Made by a program: the position numbers and the translations under genes
Origin: Tragulus kanchil
Lineage: Eukaryota > Chordata > Mammalia > Artiodactyla > Tragulidae
Assembly (NCBI GenBank): GCA_022376925.1
Contig: JAIOJX010000001.1
Location: 34,938,170-35,002,169 of the forward strand
Length of the DNA stretch: 64,000 bases
Direction: 5' to 3'
Shown here: positions 22,077 to 34,944 of the stretch, piece after piece
Numbering within the stretch: position 1 is the stretch's first letter
Layout of the letters: the number at the start of each line of letters is the position of its first letter
The notes under the pieces: generated by a model
What the model was told of the DNA's origin: nothing
Database searches by the model: none
What the model saw: only the letters and a program-made list of their open reading frames with translations

Positions 22077-24540
22077 CCAAGTTACAGGCAAGGCCAAGTT
22101 AGGGATCTCCACCCCGTCTCAGCCTTGACTGAAGGTCTCTTCCAGGTTGGTGTTTTCATACCAAGTCCAGTTGTCACTCAGACCCCTTTCCAATTATAGG
22201 CTCTACCAGCGATATAAAAAAAGTGCAGAGGAAGCTCACTCAGGGAAGAGAAGGACGGTTGTGTGCCTGAGCACAGCTGGGTGGAGGCTGGTGGTCTTCA
22301 GCTACTCTAAGGCCACCAGGTCTGCCACTGAAGCTGGACCTAGGGATGAAGGAAGGAAATGGGGCTTTGAGTCTGTTCCAACTTTTTATTCATGTTATCA
22401 GCACAACATGGAAACAGAAAAGTATAGAAATTCAGTGCTAAGTGTAAAAGGTAGATAATTAGCAAACGTCCTTATTTTCATGCTCTGTACTATTGTAGGT
22501 ACAACCAATCTTTTTCCAGATACAAAATAGGAGTACAGAGAAAGGAAAGGTTGGATGGGAGTGAAAGAGATGGAAGAATCGCTAGAGTGACTCTTTGCCT
22601 CTACCACACTCAAGCAGCTCTCCACTACTTGTCACCCTACCAGTCTACTAAGGAAGTCTCTACACATACCAACCTTCACTGATCTGCAGTAATTCTCCTC
22701 CTTTCCTTGCTTCCAATGATGACAAGACCCACAGCAGACCTAATGGCAGATCTATGGACAAATAAACAGGAGGATATGGAAACTGATTTCTTGGCAGGCT
22801 GATCTTGGTCCCTCGTCCCTACATGTGTAGTTTGTCTTGTGCTTCCCTCCTTCTGGTCCCTTTTCCCCATTGCCCTGCTTCAGGACTGTTCCTCCCCCTC
22901 GTTTCCCATCATTTTCCTCTTCAGTGACTGCTCTAGCATTTCCCTGTTTCAGAACAGGGATAGGGTGAAGCATAAGAATAGGAAAACCAAGTAGGAAGTA
23001 ATAAAAGCACGTATTACCCTTCTATACTCCAAAAAAGGCTTCCAACTAAGTCACCAGAAGACCAAAAAGATTAGTAAACTGGCAAAACAGAATAGACAGA
23101 GAATTCTCTAATCTTAATCACTCTACCCTCACATCAATCTAAACAGATAAAGGGCACATTTCTCTTCCTCATTATTTCCTAGCTTCAAGTTGGGTTAAAG
23201 CCTTCACAACAACTGAAAGTTCCACAAATGTAAGGACAGGTCTACACACAAAGATTTGCAAGCGTAGAAATAAATAAATAAATACAGACATAGGAGACAA
23301 TAGAGACTGAGTCCTTGGTAGAGATCAGCACCTAGAACCCTGATCCTGTCTGGATACAAATGTCTGACTACCAAAAATTTCTTTCTTCCTCTCTTCCCCC
23401 AACCCCCAAGCTCCTTTGTTCCATTCGCAAAGTCTGACAATTCCTCTGTAGAGACAATTCAAAAATCGCTGCAAGGTAGTGATGGTGGTAATAGGGATGG
23501 AATGTTCAACCTATTGAAGCTGGCTTGGAAATCAACGAAAAGGATCATTTCCAAATTTCATTTTCTTACGTTTCCTTCTCCCCAAAGCCTATCATTCTCT
23601 AAATGGAGGGCGGTTTGGAAAGCTGGCAGAAAGATGTGGAGTTACTCCCAGATCCTGACCTGCTCTAGTCTTAGCTATCTACCACACCCAAGCACTGCCC
23701 TCTCTACAGAAATATTAGGCCAATTTCCATCTTCTTGCCCCCTCCCTTTGAGGTTCACTGCCCCCTAGAGATCTTTACAGAAACATGGAGTACCACAAAG
23801 GTAGAAACAGACCTACATAAATAAATGCATGATACACACTCAACGGCCCAATGAAAAGACAGTGGGAGAGACTTGGCTATTAATACTCAGCCTAGCAATA
23901 AGGACAGGTTACTCTTTTTTAATCCAGGGCCTTGGTTATCAAACACTCACAATCTCTTTTTACACTCTTTCCCTCCAAGGGCCCTCCAGACACCCGCTCT
24001 CACAGACAGCAGCAGCTCCTCCTCCTGTTAATGTCATTCAACACTCCTCCGCTAGAGGCCGCTACTACGCTTCTTTCCCTGCCCAAACGCGATGGTGGGG
24101 TGCAGTGTCTGGAAGCCCAAGTCAGCAAGAGGCAGATCATTCATTTATCGTTGTGTGTCACTCGAATGACCCCCGTCCCTCTCTCTCACCACTCGCGCGC
24201 CCCAAGACCAAGTCACATCTCCCACGTTCACCTCGGATACCCGTATCCACACTCCCAATGCCCGCCTCCTCACTGACCTGCTCCGCCTGGATGAGTAGCA
24301 GTTTTCTCATTTCCTTGCCTCCAGAGAGTGCCGAGCCCTACAAAACAGGGACGGAAAGTCAGACACGGGCGACGACTGCTTGGCCTGGCACCTGCGATTC
24401 AGGACGAGATACCGATACCTACTTTATCAGATGAAGGGCCGCAACTGGCATGCGACTGTCACTTTTTGGTATTTCCTTCTCTTTCCCGTCCCCAGGATAC
24501 CTCAGAGATCCGATCCTAGTGAGTAACAGTGACCTTTACC
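22077..24540 (-). other. ARMCX5 5'-UTR/intron region
   Basis: Lies between the coding exon and the CpG promoter of ARMCX5, so it is probably intronic with untranslated exon(s). I could not place further exon boundaries with confidence. Open frames here (up to 201 codons at 23829-24434, plus strand) lack any recognisable protein features. Confidence 0.5.
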
Positions 24541-24745
24541 TCTGCTTTGTCGCTCCACGTCCCCAAAACCAAAACAGACGGCGAGCGCAGCTAGAGGCGA
24601 CGTGAAGGGGATCCGGACTTACGGAAGCGGAGTGATATCACGTTTTGCTTAGAGCCGCTCCTTCCGCTGCCGGCGCGCTAGGCCCCGCCCCCTTGGCTGT
24701 TTAGGCCCAGGAAGCGGGCAGAGGTGGGGCTTGTATATAGAGAAA
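24540..24745 (-). promoter_or_regulatory. ARMCX5 CpG promoter with probable exon 1
   Basis: CpG-rich block with a GC box (GGCCCCGCCCCC at 24681-24692), ETS-like GGAAGCGG cores and, on the minus strand, a strong donor GTAAGT (complement of 24617-24622) that would end an untranslated exon 1 at about 24623. Its position 2.7 kb upstream and orientation fit ARMCX5. On the plus strand a TATATAG motif near 24733 follows the GC box, so divergent transcription is possible. Members of this Xq22 gene cluster are reported to share a promoter motif (BGW element); I cannot confirm it here by eye. Confidence 0.65.
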
Positions 24746-25639
24746 CCCTTTCTAGTCGGAGAGAAGCCAACTAAACCAGTCTGGTATTAGTTTCTTTCTC
24801 TTAGGGAACTCTCCCATCGCAAACCCACAGTCTTTTCCCTTGAACTGAAATGTATACGGGTTTAGGGAGGCGGCGTCAGTGAATCTGCTCTGGCCCCGAT
24901 AAGGCGGACGGATACCAAAATGCAGATTTGACACATTCCACAGTCTAAAGTCCAAGCTCTGCAGCTGTGGATGGGTTGGAGGAGAGGTAAAGATTGGGCA
25001 AGAGGCGCTGGAGAGAGACTCAAGACTGACAGAGGAAGGGACATTCTCATCTGTTCCAAAACTATGCGTCCCCTCCATGAAAGAAGCCCCTCCAAACTGC
25101 CAGCAAGCAATTTTCTGAACGAATGAGGCGGGACGTCTGGAAATCTGCTGTCTTTGGAAGTTGCTGATCAACATCAAACACCTTACTCTTTTCTTGTTCA
25201 TCTCCTGTAAGTCTCTGGCTTTTATTACCTACTGTATTTCTTGCACAGAAACACTCGAAAGTAAGGTGTGATGAGAATATAGAGAAAGCACAGATGGACA
25301 GAGAGAAGCATATTAATACCAAACTAGCTAGGTGTGTACATATGCCATTCTTATGCCCTGCCTCCTCTCTGGGCATCCATAACATTTTCTGCACCTAAAT
25401 ATGCAGGAGCTGGAGCATGAATATGTGGAAAACAACTCTGTACTCATAGAAGAGGATAAATACCCAAATACCTTTTTACCCTTGAAACACCTCCCTCTCC
25501 CCCACACCTCCATACCCCCACCTCAGGGTTTTCTTGTTTATCACCTAAAATGGAATATGAAGTGGAAGAGAGTTAAGAGAGCAGCACTTAAGTGAGAATG
25601 GATTAAATGCCTAACTATCTCCTTGCAGACCCTCTTTAC
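24746..25639. other. Intergenic between divergent promoters
   Basis: Single-copy sequence. A minus-strand frame of 149 codons (24752-25201) shows no recognisable domain. Nothing else seen. Confidence 0.5.
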
Positions 25640-26032
25640 ACTGCAGCACCATGTTGTCGATGTTCAGTCACTCTGTCCTGTCTGGCACTTTGCTACACAA
25701 TGGACTGCCTCACACCAGGCTGCTCTGTCCTTTACTAACTATGGGAATTGTCTCAAACTCATGTCCATTGAGTCGATGATGCCATCCAACCATCTCATCC
25801 TCTGTGGCCCCCATCTCCTCCTGCCCTCAATCCTTTCCAGCATCAGGGTCTTCTCCAATGGGTCAGGTGACCCTTTTCCTTTGCATCAGGTGGTCAAAGG
25901 GTTGGGGCTTGGGCTTCAGCATCAGTCCTTCCAATGAATATTCAGGGTTGATTTCTTTTATAATTGACTGGTTTGATCTCCTTGCTGTTCAAGGGACTGT
26001 CAAGAGTCTTCTCCAGCACCACAGTTTAACCA
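25640..26032 (-). mobile_element. BovB/Bov-tA 3' end, antisense
   Basis: Reverse complement of the BovB ORF2 C-terminus and tail: CTCATGTCCATTGAGTCGAT, CAGGGTCTTCTCCAATGG, TTCAGCATCAGTCCTTCCAA, TCTTCTCCAGCACCACAG. Confidence 0.9.
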
Positions 26033-26109
26033 AAAAATAATTTCATTACATTTATTTCATTGTAATTAGTTACCTTTCCAGCAGCATAAAACATGTTGCT
26101 ATTTTTCTC

Positions 26110-26575
26110 ATCTTAAAAACACTCTAGGGAACCCATTTCAACATAATAAAGGCCATATACACCAAACCCATAGCAAACCTCATTCTCAATGGTGAAAAAC
26201 TGAAAGCATTTCCTCTAAGATCAGGAGCAAAACAAGGATGTTGACTCTTATCACTTTTATTCAACAGAGTTTTGGAAGTCTTAGATATGACAATCAGAGA
26301 AGAAAAAGAAATAAAATGAATCCAAATTGGAAAAGTAAGAGAGTCACTGTTTGTAGTTGTCATGATACTATACATAGAAAATCCTAAAGGTGCCATCAGA
26401 AAACTACTAGAGCTAATCAATGAATTAGTAAAGTTGCAGGATACAAAATTAATGTACAGAAATCTCTTGCATTCCTATACACCAACAATGAAAGGTCAGA
26501 AAGACAAATGAAAGAAACAAGCTCATTTACCATTACAACAACAACAAATACCTAGGAATAAATCTGCCTAAATAG
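26110..26575 (+). mobile_element. L1 LINE ORF2 reverse-transcriptase fragment
   Basis: Sense L1 ORF2: AACATAATAAAGGCCATATA, CTCAATGGTGAAAAACTGAA, a diverged RT block, and CATTCCTATACACCAACAATG. Stops and deletions make it inactive. Its last part overlaps the start of duplication D6. Confidence 0.88.
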
Positions 26576-27602
26576 GCAAAAGATTTCTGTTCATAAAACT
26601 ATAAGAAAGGGTAAAGGTCAAGGGAAGCTCAATTTTTCTGTAATGTTTTTATTCGTTTAAAAAAAAGACAAAGCAAATATACTTAAATATTGACAACATC
26701 CAAATTTGAGTTTTGGAAACACTGGTGTTTATTATATTTAATGTCTGGGACATTGCAGGTACTCAGTGAATGTAATTTGTTGAATGAGCATGCCTTTCTG
26801 TTTTAAAAGTTCATCCAACAAACATACAAAGCTCTCAGTGTAGCACACCATGCTACAAGAGCATAGAAAAATAAATGGAGAAGTGGGGGAGGTCTGAGAA
26901 ATGCTTGAGGAGAGAGTAATCGCTGATCTATGTCGACCTCTACCACCAAACATAAGCCATATAGAAAATATGAAGTGCAAGCTGATGACATAGTCCTATC
27001 TCCATTTTTCTTTAGCACTCTAATATTCTGGGTGAATATCCAGAAAGTGACCTTGAAGATTGAATTCTTCCAACTAACTACCAAATCCTCACTTTTTTTG
27101 CCAACACAGACACTGGGTCATGCTGCTGTCCAAAAATTCTGCTCTATCCTGGATGTATTACTACAGTCTAAAGATGGGTATTTATCTAAGCGACTACTGC
27201 AGGTCAAGCAAAGTGATCAGCATTACAGATAATCAAGATGAATATCCTCAGCAGATTATCTGATTATCCTAACCTGACTGCCACCATGTTCAGTGGCTGA
27301 AAAGTCTGAAAATATAACTTTTACATAGGAGCAGGCCACTGTCACAGAAATGCTTAGTTGTGGGGGATGAATGACCTCGAACTGCCCACTCTCTCCATGA
27401 GCACCCTTCCTCCATAACCAGGCAGAGAATTAGAACAGACAGCACTGAACATCACTGCCACATCAGTTTGGCTGTCCCATCGTACTTAGGCTCTTATGAC
27501 TATAAAAAACAGGGAGTACTTGATTACAGCTCTTTCAACTTGGATCTCAGAGCTTCAGACACATTCAAAGCTAACTTTTTTCTTATTGTAAAAGCCCCTA
27601 TT
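26497..27602. repeat. Tandem duplication D6, copy A
   Basis: About 1.1 kb, repeated at 27603-28722 (offset 1108 over most of its length). It lies in the gap between the ARMCX5 and thymosin promoters. No gene seen. Confidence 0.9.
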
Positions 27603-28722
27603 CAGAAAGAAACAAATGAAAGAAACAAGCTCATTTACCATTACAACAACAACAAATACCTAGGAATAAATCTGCCTAAATAGGCAAAAGATTTCTGTTC
27701 ATAAAACTATAAGAAAGGGTAAAGGTCAAGGGAAGCTCAATTTTTCTGTAATGTTTTTATTCGTTTAAAAAAAAGACAAAGCAAATATACTTAAATATTG
27801 ACAACATCCAAATTTGAGTTTTGGAAACACTGGTGTTTATTATATTTAATGTCTGGGACATTGCAGGTACTCAGTGAATGTAATTTGTTGAATGAGCATG
27901 CCTTTCTGTTTTAAAAGTTCATCCAACAAACATACAAAGCTCTCAGTGTAGCACACCATGCTACAAGAGCATAGAAAAATAAATGGAGAAGTGGGGGAGG
28001 TCTGAGAAATGCTTGAGGAGAGAGTAATCGCTGATCTATGTCGACCTCTACCACCAAACATAAGCCATATAGAAAATATGAAGTGCAAGCTGATGACATA
28101 GTCCTATCTCCATTTTTCTTTAGCACTCTAATATTCTGGGTGAATATCCAGAAAGTGACCTTGAAGATTGAATTCTTCCAACTAACTACCAAATCCTCAC
28201 TTTTTTTGCCAACACAGACACTGGGTCATGCTGCTGTCCAAAAATTCTGCTCTATCCTGGATGTATTACTACAGTCTAAAGATGGGTATTTATCTAAGCG
28301 ACTACTGCAGGTCAAGCAAAGTGATCAGCATTACAGATAATCAAGATGAATATCCTCAGCAGATTATCTGATTATCCTAACCTGACTGCCACCATGTTCA
28401 GTGGCTGAAAAGTCTGAAAATATAACTTTTACATAGGAGCAGGCCACTGTCACAGAAATGCTTAGTTGTGGGGGATGAATGACCTCGAACTGCCCACTCT
28501 CTCCATGAGCACCCTTCCTCCATAACCAGGCAGAGAATTAGAACAGACAGCACTGAACATCACTGCCACATCAGTTTGGCTGTCCCATCGTACTTAGGCT
28601 CTTATGACTATAAAAAACAGGGAGTACTTGATTACAGCTCTTTCAACTTGGATCTCAGAGCTTCAGACACATTCAAAGCTAACTGGGTAAGATGTGTTTT
28701 GCTTATTGTAAAAGCCCCTATT
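27603..28722. repeat. Tandem duplication D6, copy B
   Basis: Copy of 26497-27602. Near its end it carries GGGTAAGATGTGTTTTG where copy A has a plain T-run, so one copy's edge is altered. Confidence 0.9.
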
Positions 28723-28929
28723 GTCCTGGAGGAGTGAGTATACTTGAGAGGAAGGGGAGTGGACACTCAGGATGAAAGCAGTGGGAGAAGCAGGGGAGGT
28801 AGGCCAGCCATCGATCCCTGGAGGAATCAGAGTGCTTTTGGATCGGGTCTGAAGAAACGAATTTGGTATGACATTTTTTAACACCCAGTTGCAGGGGTGA
28901 GGTCCTGAGTAGAAAGACAATGAACTCAG

Positions 28930-29134
28930 GCCAGCAAGAGTAAAGCAGTGGGAGGGGCGAAGGGCGAGTCCGGGATCCTTTGGCCAATTAGAGATGATTG
29001 GGGTGGGGTCTGGGGGCGGGGCCTGCCACGGGACTTACAGCTGCAGGGGCTCCCCGCGGGAAGGCTAACCTCGTCCAGAGTGCGAGGCGGTCTCAGTGCT
29101 GCGGACTGCCTTTCCCTGACCTTCAAGACTTCGG
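28930..29134 (+). promoter_or_regulatory. TMSB15A: Thymosin beta-15 promoter and untranslated exon 1
   Basis: CpG-rich. CCAAT (28984-28988), an inverted CCAAT (ATTGG within 28991-29003) and a GC box (GGGGGCGGGGCC near 29012-29023) are followed by a short leader ending at a consensus donor GTGAGA (29135-29140). This suits the untranslated first exon typical of beta-thymosin genes. It is on the plus strand, head-to-head with the ARMCX5 promoter 4.3 kb away, matching the human TMSB15A/ARMCX5 arrangement as I recall it. The exact transcription start is not visible. Confidence 0.65.
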
Positions 29135-29140
29135 GTGAGA

Positions 29141-30437
29141 ATGCGCTGCCCCGCTGGAGCCAGAGGACTATGGGGACAGGAGGGCGTGGTGGCCACGCGG
29201 CTGGAGAATTGGGCCTGAGGGAACTGGAGGGGCGTAGGTTGGGACCCGCCATTCGTAGCGGCGCCCTCTGGCGAGTCTGCACCTTTTGTCTTCGCAGCGC
29301 AGCCTTCTGCGCAGGATGCCAATCCTTTCCGGGTGGGTTCCTGGAAGGTCCGAGGGAGGAGTCCCAGGAACAAGAAGTCTGCTGCGGCTGGAGGTCTGAG
29401 ACTGAGGGACGAGGAGTTTGGGACTCAGAATGGGCCCTCTGGGGCTGGCCCTTCGCTCCCTCCCCTCCTGTGACTGTTTTAGGTTGGACTGGGATCCCAA
29501 CAATGATGACAGTTATTTTCAAATGTAAGCAAATTGCTGCTAACAACGTGGCGTGTGCAACCAGCCCAGTTATTTTTTATTTGAAGTCCCTGTTTCGGCA
29601 CCTCAGAAGATTGGCAGCCGATCGCTTGTTAGAGGAGAGTCTTAGGGTGAGCCCGTTAGAGAGGAGGCATATTGAGGACGTCTGACTGCTTGGGGGCATC
29701 TCCATTCTAGTTTGGGCACTAGATGTGCCCTCCTCCACCAGGGTGACAAGACCAGCGCAGGTGAGCTCTGCTTTCTGAGCTCAGAGGTCTCCTATTGTCT
29801 CCTTTGGGCAAACTTGGAATGATCACCAGACACCTGACCTCCTACCTTCATCTCTTACTCTCTCCTCTTGAGAAAACATGGTGAAATAAAAATCATCTCT
29901 GGTTTATCCCATTCTGCTGAAGTTTTGATTTGATCATAATTAGCCACACTTTCTTACAGCATTTACAAACCAGTCCCACAAGGAGCTATTGTGAAACATG
30001 TAATTAGTAATGACGGAATTAAACCCCCCCTTCCCTTATTGTAGCTCCTTGATCTACTGTCTTGGGCAGATGAAATGGCAAAAAAATTAATACACCTTAT
30101 GCCAGCCTTTATTGTGTGCTGCTCCCTAACACCCAAGAAAAATGCCCCCCCAAAGTAATTGAATACAAAGTGAAGGTGTTCAAATAATGCTATCTTCTGT
30201 TACAAATTCATTAGCTAGTTAAACTCGGTGCTCATTTTTTCTTCTATCTCTATTTGTTCTTGTGTTTCTTCTATCACCTCCATTTGACCTTGTCTGTGAT
30301 TTTTAAAAGAGTCAGACATAACAGTTCCGGGTTTTAGAGCATCTTAATTGCTAGTGGATCCTGATTCAGTGGGTTTTCACGGCCTATTGGAAATAGGGTA
30401 ATGATGTGCAATTCAAAGCATTTTGATAAAAATATGA
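29141..30437 (+). other. Thymosin intron 1
   Basis: Between the exon 1 donor and the coding exon. A 245-codon plus frame and a 206-codon minus frame overlap at 28.9-29.7 kb; both are GC-driven and not protein-like. Confidence 0.55.
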
Positions 30438-30459
30438 CTTTCCTAAGATGTGTGCTGTT

Positions 30460-30769
30460 GGCTTCCCTGGTGGTCCAGTGGGTAAGGACACCGCCTTGCA
30501 GTGCAAGGGGCACCCGTTCGATCCCTGGCCTGGGAAGATCCCACGTGCCGCAGAGCAGCTGGACTGATGTGTCCAATTACTGAGCAGGAGCTCTGGAGCG
30601 CATGCTCCCAGAGCCAGCGCTCTGCGACAACAGAGGCCACCGCAATGGGAGGCCCACATGGGCCAAAGAACAAAGATGGATGAAAATAGATAAATGAAAG
30701 ACCAATGGAAGTGGCCCGCCCACCCCCTCCCTCCCCAACCCGCCCCTCCAAATAAATAAATAAATAAAT
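30460..30769 (+). mobile_element. CHR-like SINE
   Basis: GGCTTCCCTGGTGGTCCAGT head, GTTCGATCCCTGGCCTGG B-box, GAGGCCACCGCAATGGG, C-rich run and (AAAT)n tail. A probable target duplication TGTGCTGTT flanks it. Repeated at 31554-31863. Confidence 0.9.
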
Positions 30770-30926
30770 GTTTAAAAAAAATTTGTGCTGTTTTCTTGCT
30801 GAAAATCAGAAGATAAAGTCTATATTGATAGTAAATGTGAGAAATTTGGGATTGTGATCTATTGGTATGACAATAGTTTTGCCAGTTAATTTAAAACAAT
30901 TTTTTCCAGTCTTTCTTTTAGTCAAG

Positions 30927-31078
<152 letters not shown>

Positions 31079-31553
31079 TAGGTTCAATAAATGAACTTTA
31101 CTAGTAAATTTTGCCACAGAGTAAGCAATAATTAAGTAGCCCTTGAATTTAGTGCAACAATTAAAAATATCAAATAGTTGTGTAATTACTTGGCTTATAT
31201 AAGTGATTCCTACTTGATAAACTCAGGAAGTAATGGCAGAATAAAAAACTGTTTTCTTGTTGGAAGATCACTAAAAGTCACATTACAACCAATTTTGGAA
31301 TATTATGCTCAGTACTCAAAAATCTTAGTGTTATCTGTTTTATGGTTATTTGGAATTTTCTGCATCTCATGATGATCTCATTCCTGAAGAACTATATAAG
31401 CCCTGCATGTTTGGCTTTCTGTACCTGACAAGGAGGCAGAGAACAAATTTAGATCTTGGGTGTATTCGCACTCCCAGACTCGGGGAAATTTTGCCTTTGA
31501 GGCTTACTGTCAATTCAAGCTTTGAAAAAGCTTTCCTAAGATGTGTGCTGTTG

Positions 31554-31863
31554 GCTTCCCTGGTGGTTCAGTGGGTAAGGACACCGCCTTGCAGTGCAAG
31601 CGGCACTGGTTCGATCCCTGGCCTGGGAAGATCCCACGTGCCGCAGAGCAGCTGGACTGATGTGTCCAATTACTGAGCAGGAGCTCTGGAGCGCATGCTC
31701 CCAGAGCCAGCGCTCTGCGACAACAGAGGCCACCGCAATGGGAGGCCCACATGGGCCAAAGAACAAAGATGGATGAAAATAGATAAATGAAAGACCAATA
31801 GAAGTGACCTGCCTGCTCCCCTCCCTCCCCAACCCGCCCCCCCAAATAAATAAATAAATAAAT
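31554..31863 (+). mobile_element. CHR-like SINE, duplicated copy
   Basis: Second copy of the SINE at 30460-30769, with a few substitutions in the head and C-rich run. It arose by duplication, not insertion. Confidence 0.9.
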
Positions 31864-32020
31864 GTTTAAAAAAAATTTGTGCTGTTTTCTTGCTGAAAAT
31901 CAGAAGATAAAGTCTATATTGATAGTAAATGTGAGAAATTTGGGATTGTGATCTATTGGTATGACAATAGTTTTGCCAGTTAATTTAAAACAATTTTTTC
32001 CAGTCTTTCTTTTAGTCAAG

Positions 32021-32172
<152 letters not shown>

Positions 32173-33026
32173 TAGGTTCAATAAATGAACTTTACTAGTA
32201 AATTTTGCCACAGAGTAAGCAATAATTAAGTAGCCCTTGAATTTAGTGCAACAATTAAAAATATCAAATAGTTGTGTAATTACTTGGCTTATATAAGTGA
32301 TTCCTACTTGATAAACTCAGGAAGTAATGGCAGAATAAAAAACTGTTTTCTTGTTGGAAGATCACTAAAAGTCACATTACAACCAATTTTGGAATATTAT
32401 GCTCAGTACTCAAAAATCTTAGTGTTATCTGTTTTATGGTTATTTGGAATTTTCTGCATCTCATGATGATCTCATTCCTGAAGAACTATATAAGCCCTGC
32501 ATGTTTGGCTTTCTGTACCTGACAAGGAGGCAGAGAACAAATTTAGATCTTGGGTGTATTCGGCACTCCCAGACTCAGGGGATAAGTTTTGCCTTTGAGG
32601 CTTACAGCCTTATGGAGAAACTAAGCATATTCACAAAACTGAAGGGAACTTTTTGTCATGTTGCTGTTATGTGAGATTTTCTAAGTTAGTCAAAATTGTC
32701 TGCAAGGGCATAATTTCCTTATTATATAGTGATAGATAAATCTGAGGAAAATATTTCATTGCTTCTCAGTCTCAGAACATTCTATGGAAAAAAAGAGGCA
32801 ATAGCATAAATCTAACTCTGAAACGGAGAAAAATACAGAGCTGATGTAGATTCTAACATTCAGGTGGCTAATACGCACACACACACACAACTGAGGGTTT
32901 GCAGTTAGTGCCTCGGCATTCCAAATTTAAAGCAGGTATGATAGCCTTCAGTGACTTGGCAAAGATTTTTCTTGGAAGAAACTGAACTTCATCTTAGGAA
33001 AATGATTGTGTTTGTCTTTTTTCCAG

Positions 33027-33064
33027 CTATCCAGCAAGAGAAAGAATATATTCAAGCATCATAA
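33027..33064 (+). CDS. TMSB15A: Thymosin beta-15 terminal coding exon 3
   Basis: After acceptor TTTTTTCCAG the exon completes the split Thr codon and reads IQQEKEYIQAS then TAA (33062-33064). This is the expected C-terminus of thymosin beta-15; human TMSB15A has ECVQTS in this position, so the cysteine is replaced by tyrosine here. A 3' UTR follows, with a candidate AATAAA at 33438-33443. Confidence 0.85.
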
Positions 33065-33437
33065 GATGGGACTCTCCTCCCAAGAGCAAATTTCAATATT
33101 GCCTGAATGTCTTGGTTTTAGGCATGTTTTTTTCTTTTTGTAAATCTATGTGTTTGTAGAGATTTTAACCATCTTCTGATGTCCTCTTATTCATAATCCC
33201 TGGTTAAGACGTTGGGGTAGCCAATGCTCCCTTCATTTTTAAACTTTTCATTTCCATCAGTTGGCTGATGGGATAATCTCACCATTGATGATTTTTGTGT
33301 GTAGTCCTTGCATCCCTAAAGAATAAGCAACTTTTAACTTTCTATACTGGATGTCTCCATTGTTGCATAATCTTCATAAACTGACATGCACTTGCAGCTT
33401 CTCACAGTTAATTTCACTTCTTCTTTAGTGATATCAT

Positions 33438-33443
33438 AATAAA
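33438..33443 (+). terminator. Candidate polyadenylation signal of the thymosin gene
   Basis: AATAAA about 375 bp after the thymosin stop codon, followed by T-rich sequence. It is a plausible 3' end of the transcript; no direct proof. Confidence 0.45.
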
Positions 33444-33751
33444 TTTAATCATTATGTTGACACTCCTGTAGTGGTCCATTCTTGGTGATCTTCTAAGGAC
33501 TGAAAGTATGAAAGAGTACTCTTCAACAAAACATAATGATTGAAAAAGTTCACGTTAGCAAAATAACCACATGGAAAAGGCTCTTCTCTGTCCAGGTGCA
33601 CTCAGTTATGACTTGGTTTTTTTCCACAGCTGGAGTCATAGAATATGTGAACCTTGGGACTTTGGGAGAGGAGGTAATGTGAACCAGTACTGTTATCTTA
33701 CAGATGAGGAAACAAAAACACGGTTAAAAAAAAAAAAAGAAAGGTTGTAGA

Positions 33752-33937
33752 GGGCTTCCCTGCTCGTTCAGCTGGTAAAGAGTCCTCCTGCAATGCTGAG
33801 ACCCTGGTTCAATTCCTAGGTTGGGAAGAGCCCCTGGAGAAGGGAATAGTTGCTCACTCCAGTATTCTTGCCTGGAGAATTCCATGGCTCATTCATGGGG
33901 TTGCAAAGAGTCAGACATGATTGAGCAACTTTTACAA
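33752..33937 (+). mobile_element. Bov-tA/BovA2 SINE
   Basis: GGGCTTCCCTGCTCGTTCAG head, GGTTCAATTCCTAGGTTGGG, GTATTCTTGCCTGGAGAATT and GAGTCAGACATGATTGAGC end. Preceded by an A-rich run. Confidence 0.9.
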
Positions 33938-34733
33938 GAATCGGATTCCTGAATGTGTTTTTCAGTTTAATGAGAGGAGACTCCTAAGGCTAGGGTTGGA
34001 TAGAGAAAGGGGCAAGAGACATTTGCTAATACCCATTTTGCTAAACACATCACACCTTCTGTTGAGAATCAATAGGTACCTAATACCTGCTAATGAGCTG
34101 AAGCACTGAATGCCTGATCTGGTTCTTATCTTGAACAGAATCCATCGTCTGAAGAACCAATCACTTTTGGTGTTCATGGTAAGAACAAGGAATACATCTA
34201 AATATCTAAATGGGAGTGATCCAATCCCTGCCCATATGTAATATTTATTTAACACTTTCAATTTACCAAAACCATTCACTTAAAATCCTACCAATTGGAA
34301 GCATTAGCATTTGAGTGCATAATCACCCATACTCTGGTCTACTATAAAATTAAGAAAAAGTTAGGTATGTCATGAATGCATTAAAATATATGTAGATATA
34401 CATTAATGTAGAAAATATGCCTTAATCAACTGTTATCTGCAAGACTTCCAGTCAACAGGCTATTAGTAATTAAGTTTTGTAACAGTCAAAATTATACATG
34501 GAATTTTGACTGTGCAGGAGGAGTCAGTGTCCCTAATTCCTGCATTTTCAAGAGACAACTGTACTGTAGTCTATTAAGTGTGCAATAGCATTATGTCCCT
34601 TGTGGTGACTTGCTGCTTATACTGTGTCCAAACCTGCCTCCCTGTAGCTTTGATCAAATAGACCTAGGACTATATGCTAGAGACTCACACAGCATAGGCA
34701 ATCTCTCCTCCAGTATTTGAAGACAGTTATTGT
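33938..34733. other. Intergenic, nothing recognised
   Basis: AT-rich single-copy sequence. Short overlapping frames on both strands near 33.9-34.3 kb have no family resemblance. Confidence 0.55.
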
Positions 34734-34944
34734 GGGCTTCCCGGGTGATACAATGGTAAAGAATCTGCCTATCAATGCAGGAGACCTAGGAGACACAGAT
34801 TCCACCCCTGGGTCAGCAAGATCCCTTGGAGAAAATAACCCACTCTAGTATTCTTGCCTTGAAAGTTCCATGGACAGAGGAGCCTGGCAGGCTACAGTCC
34901 ATGGGGTCCCAAAGAGTCAGACACAACTAAGTGACTGAGCACAC
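34734..34944 (+). mobile_element. Bov-tA/BovA2 SINE
   Basis: GGGCTTCCCGGGTGATACAA head through GAGTCAGACACAACTAAGTG end. Its 3' third recurs at about 35971-36035 because duplication D8 begins inside it. Confidence 0.9.

Noticed and set aside
28926..29685. Overlapping 206- and 245-codon frames on opposite strands
   Set aside because: They lie in the CpG promoter of the thymosin gene. GC-rich DNA lacks stops by chance; the residues (Pro/Arg/Gly/Ser) show no domain, and both strands are open at once.
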